DNA from: Nostoc sp. LEGE 06077
GTDB lineage: Bacteria > Cyanobacteriota > Cyanobacteriia > Cyanobacteriales > Nostocaceae
Length of the DNA: 64,000 nucleotides
Assembly: GCF_015207705.1 (NCBI RefSeq)
Contig: NZ_JADEWI010000018.1
Location: forward strand, 1-64,000
Direction of reading: 5' to 3'
Shown: positions 62,657-64,000 of the stretch, one piece after another
Position numbering within the stretch: the first letter of the stretch is position 1
How the letters are laid out: every line of letters begins with the position of its first letter
The notes under the pieces: model-generated
The model's input: the letters and a program-made list of their open reading frames with translations, nothing else
Database searches by the model: none
What the model was told of the DNA's origin: nothing
Position numbers and translations under genes: made by a program

Positions 62657-63916
62657 ATGAATCGGTTGACTAAACATTGGATTATTTACTTAATAGCTTT
62701 AGAATTTATACTTTGTATCACAGTATTTTCTCTCCCTTCTTTTTCATTTTATTCTCAACTAAAGAACCAGCAAATCGTTACAGAAATTCGTGGGGTTTGG
62801 TTAACTAATGTCGCCAGTGGTGTTTTATTTGTACCTTGGGGAATTGACCGCGCTATTAATCAACTATCTGCATTGCACTTTAATACTATTTATCCTGTGG
62901 TATGGAATCGAGGCAATACTTTTTACAAAAGTAATGTTGCCAAAAATATTATCGGTGAAGAAGCTGAACCTGTATTAAATTTTATGCACGGTGGACAGGA
63001 TGTTTTAACGAAGATAATTAAACTTGCTAAACCAAAAGGTATAACTGTTATTCCGTGGTTTGAATATGGTTTTATGACACCGCCAAATTCTCAGTTAGCC
63101 AAACTTTATCCTAGTTGGTTGACTATTGGGCAAGAAGGTTTAAAGTCTGTGAAAGAAGTTTTGCCAGAAGAAGTTAATAATGGTGCTGTAAGTAAGCAGG
63201 CTTGGTTAAATCCTCTACATCCAGAAGTTCAAGAATTTATTTTAGGGTTAATTCTGGAAGTTGTGAGTAATTACAATGTAGATGGCATTCAACTTGATGA
63301 CCATTTTGGAATGCCTGTACAGTTTGGTTACGATCGCTTCACTGTCCAACTCTACAAGCAAGAACATCAGGGTAAAAGTCCGCCCAGCAACCCTTTTAAC
63401 CAAGAATGGATGCGTTGGCGGGCTGACAAAATTACTGCTTTTATGTCCAGAATCTATCGCAGCATCAAAGAAATTGAACCGAATGCAAAGTTATCTCTGT
63501 CTCCCAATGCACAAGCTTTTGCTTATAAATACTATCTGCAAGACTGGGAAACTTGGGTAAAAAATGGCTGGGTGGATGAGTTGGTGTTGCAAGTATACCG
63601 CCATAACAATAATAGTTTTAGGACAGAACTACAACAATCAGCTGTGAAATTAGCCCAAACTAAAATTCCGGTAGTGATTGGTATCTCTACGGGAACGTTG
63701 CGAAATCCGGTGAGAATTTCTCAAATTAAAGAACAAATTGATATGGTGCGCGATCGCTCTTTTTCTGGCATCTCTTTTTTTTATTGGGAAAGTTTATGGG
63801 GTTACATCGCACCCGAAACACCGCATAAACGGCGCAAGGTTTTCCAAGAACTGTTTAACACCAAGGCGATTAGACCTTTACCAGTTGACGAATCGGGTAG
63901 CAGACTTAGGCTATAA
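62657..63916 (+). CDS. family-10-like glycoside hydrolase (GHL10/DUF187)
   Basis: This 419-residue exported or membrane-anchored protein has an N-terminal hydrophobic segment (about 10-30), then a GHL10 TIM barrel (about 42-370): EIRGVWLTNVASGVLFVPWG, NTIYPVVWNRGNTFY, ITVIPWFEYGFM, VDGIQLDDHFGMPVQFG with the acidic pair, and ISFFYWESLWGY. The family acts on polysaccharides of the envelope or sheath; substrate unknown. Start at ATG 62657. Ends just before a palindromic repeat at the window edge. Confidence 0.88.
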   Translation: MNRLTKHWIIYLIALEFILCITVFSLPSFSFYSQLKNQQIVTEIRGVWLTNVASGVLFVPWGIDRAINQLSALHFNTIYPVVWNRGNTFYKSNVAKNIIGEEAEPVLNFMHGGQDVLTKIIKLAKPKGITVIPWFEYGFMTPPNSQLAKLYPSWLTIGQEGLKSVKEVLPEEVNNGAVSKQAWLNPLHPEVQEFILGLILEVVSNYNVDGIQLDDHFGMPVQFGYDRFTVQLYKQEHQGKSPPSNPFNQEWMRWRADKITAFMSRIYRSIKEIEPNAKLSLSPNAQAFAYKYYLQDWETWVKNGWVDELVLQVYRHNNNSFRTELQQSAVKLAQTKIPVVIGISTGTLRNPVRISQIKEQIDMVRDRSFSGISFFYWESLWGYIAPETPHKRRKVFQELFNTKAIRPLPVDESGSRLRL

Positions 63917-63962
63917 GGGCTACGGTGTACACACAAATTTTCGTTGAGTGCATCTGTCCCGC

Positions 63963-63980
63963 CTCGGAATGAATTCCGAG
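63963..63980. repeat. palindromic repeat
   Basis: CTCGGAAT, spacer GA, ATTCCGAG: a perfect 8-bp inverted repeat about 45 bp after the glycoside hydrolase stop. It may be a transcript-end hairpin or a dispersed cyanobacterial repeat. Confidence 0.5.
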
Positions 63981-64000
63981 TCTCATAGCGCAAGTCATCT

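Overview
The window looks like chromosomal DNA of a filamentous, probably heterocyst-forming cyanobacterium of the Nostoc/Anabaena type. This is inferred from frequent HIP1 octamers (GCGATCGC), short tandemly repeated repeats and small MITE-like elements between genes, many multi-PAS/GAF sensor kinases, a flavodoxin, a GUN4 domain, a Rieske protein, and a LptA/LptB/LptF set. No phage, plasmid, CRISPR array, rRNA or complete insertion sequence was seen.

Layout. 1-4 kb: a decayed ArsB/SLC13-type anion transporter (in-frame stop), a flavin-nucleotide binding protein divergent from a MocR-type regulator, and a DUF938 methyltransferase. 4-14 kb: a response regulator/histidine kinase operon, then a 115-codon histidine-kinase tail lying just upstream of a 1809-residue Ser/Thr kinase-AAA-GAF-histidine kinase whose C-terminus it closely resembles. 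14-19.2 kb: a hydrolase with a replaced nucleophile, a flavodoxin whose start seems frameshifted, a small membrane protein, and a caspase-like protein ending in a GUN4 domain. 19.2-22.4 kb: a sulfur/redox island with an ArsR repressor, two rhodaneses, the stump of a persulfide dioxygenase, a Rieske protein and a DsbA-fold protein. 22.6-28.6 kb: an overlapping pair (small unknown protein plus retropepsin-like protein), then a complete HlyD-permease-ATPase-TolC efflux operon. 29-40 kb: dnaG, an amidase, a solute-binding protein coupled to a diguanylate cyclase, a SnoaL protein, an Omp85 protein and a lipid-A-disaccharide-synthase-like protein. 40-47 kb: six two-component genes. 47.5-64 kb: argS, a Ser/Thr kinase, tRNA-Ser(CGA), lptA-lptB-lptF, a GST, argD, a K+ channel, glcD, a Nudix hydrolase whose last 21 residues come from a MITE-like repeat, and a family-10-like glycoside hydrolase.

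How the genes fit together. The window is dominated by signalling (five sensor kinases, four stand-alone response regulators, two Ser/Thr kinase domains, one diguanylate cyclase) and envelope functions (tripartite efflux, LPS transport, Omp85, amidase). The most unusual items are the caspase-GUN4 fusion, the sulfur island with a decayed dioxygenase and matching palindromes in two promoters, and several MITE-like repeats with readable terminal inverted repeats, two of which overlap gene ends. All calls come from reading sequence and family knowledge; no database search was run.
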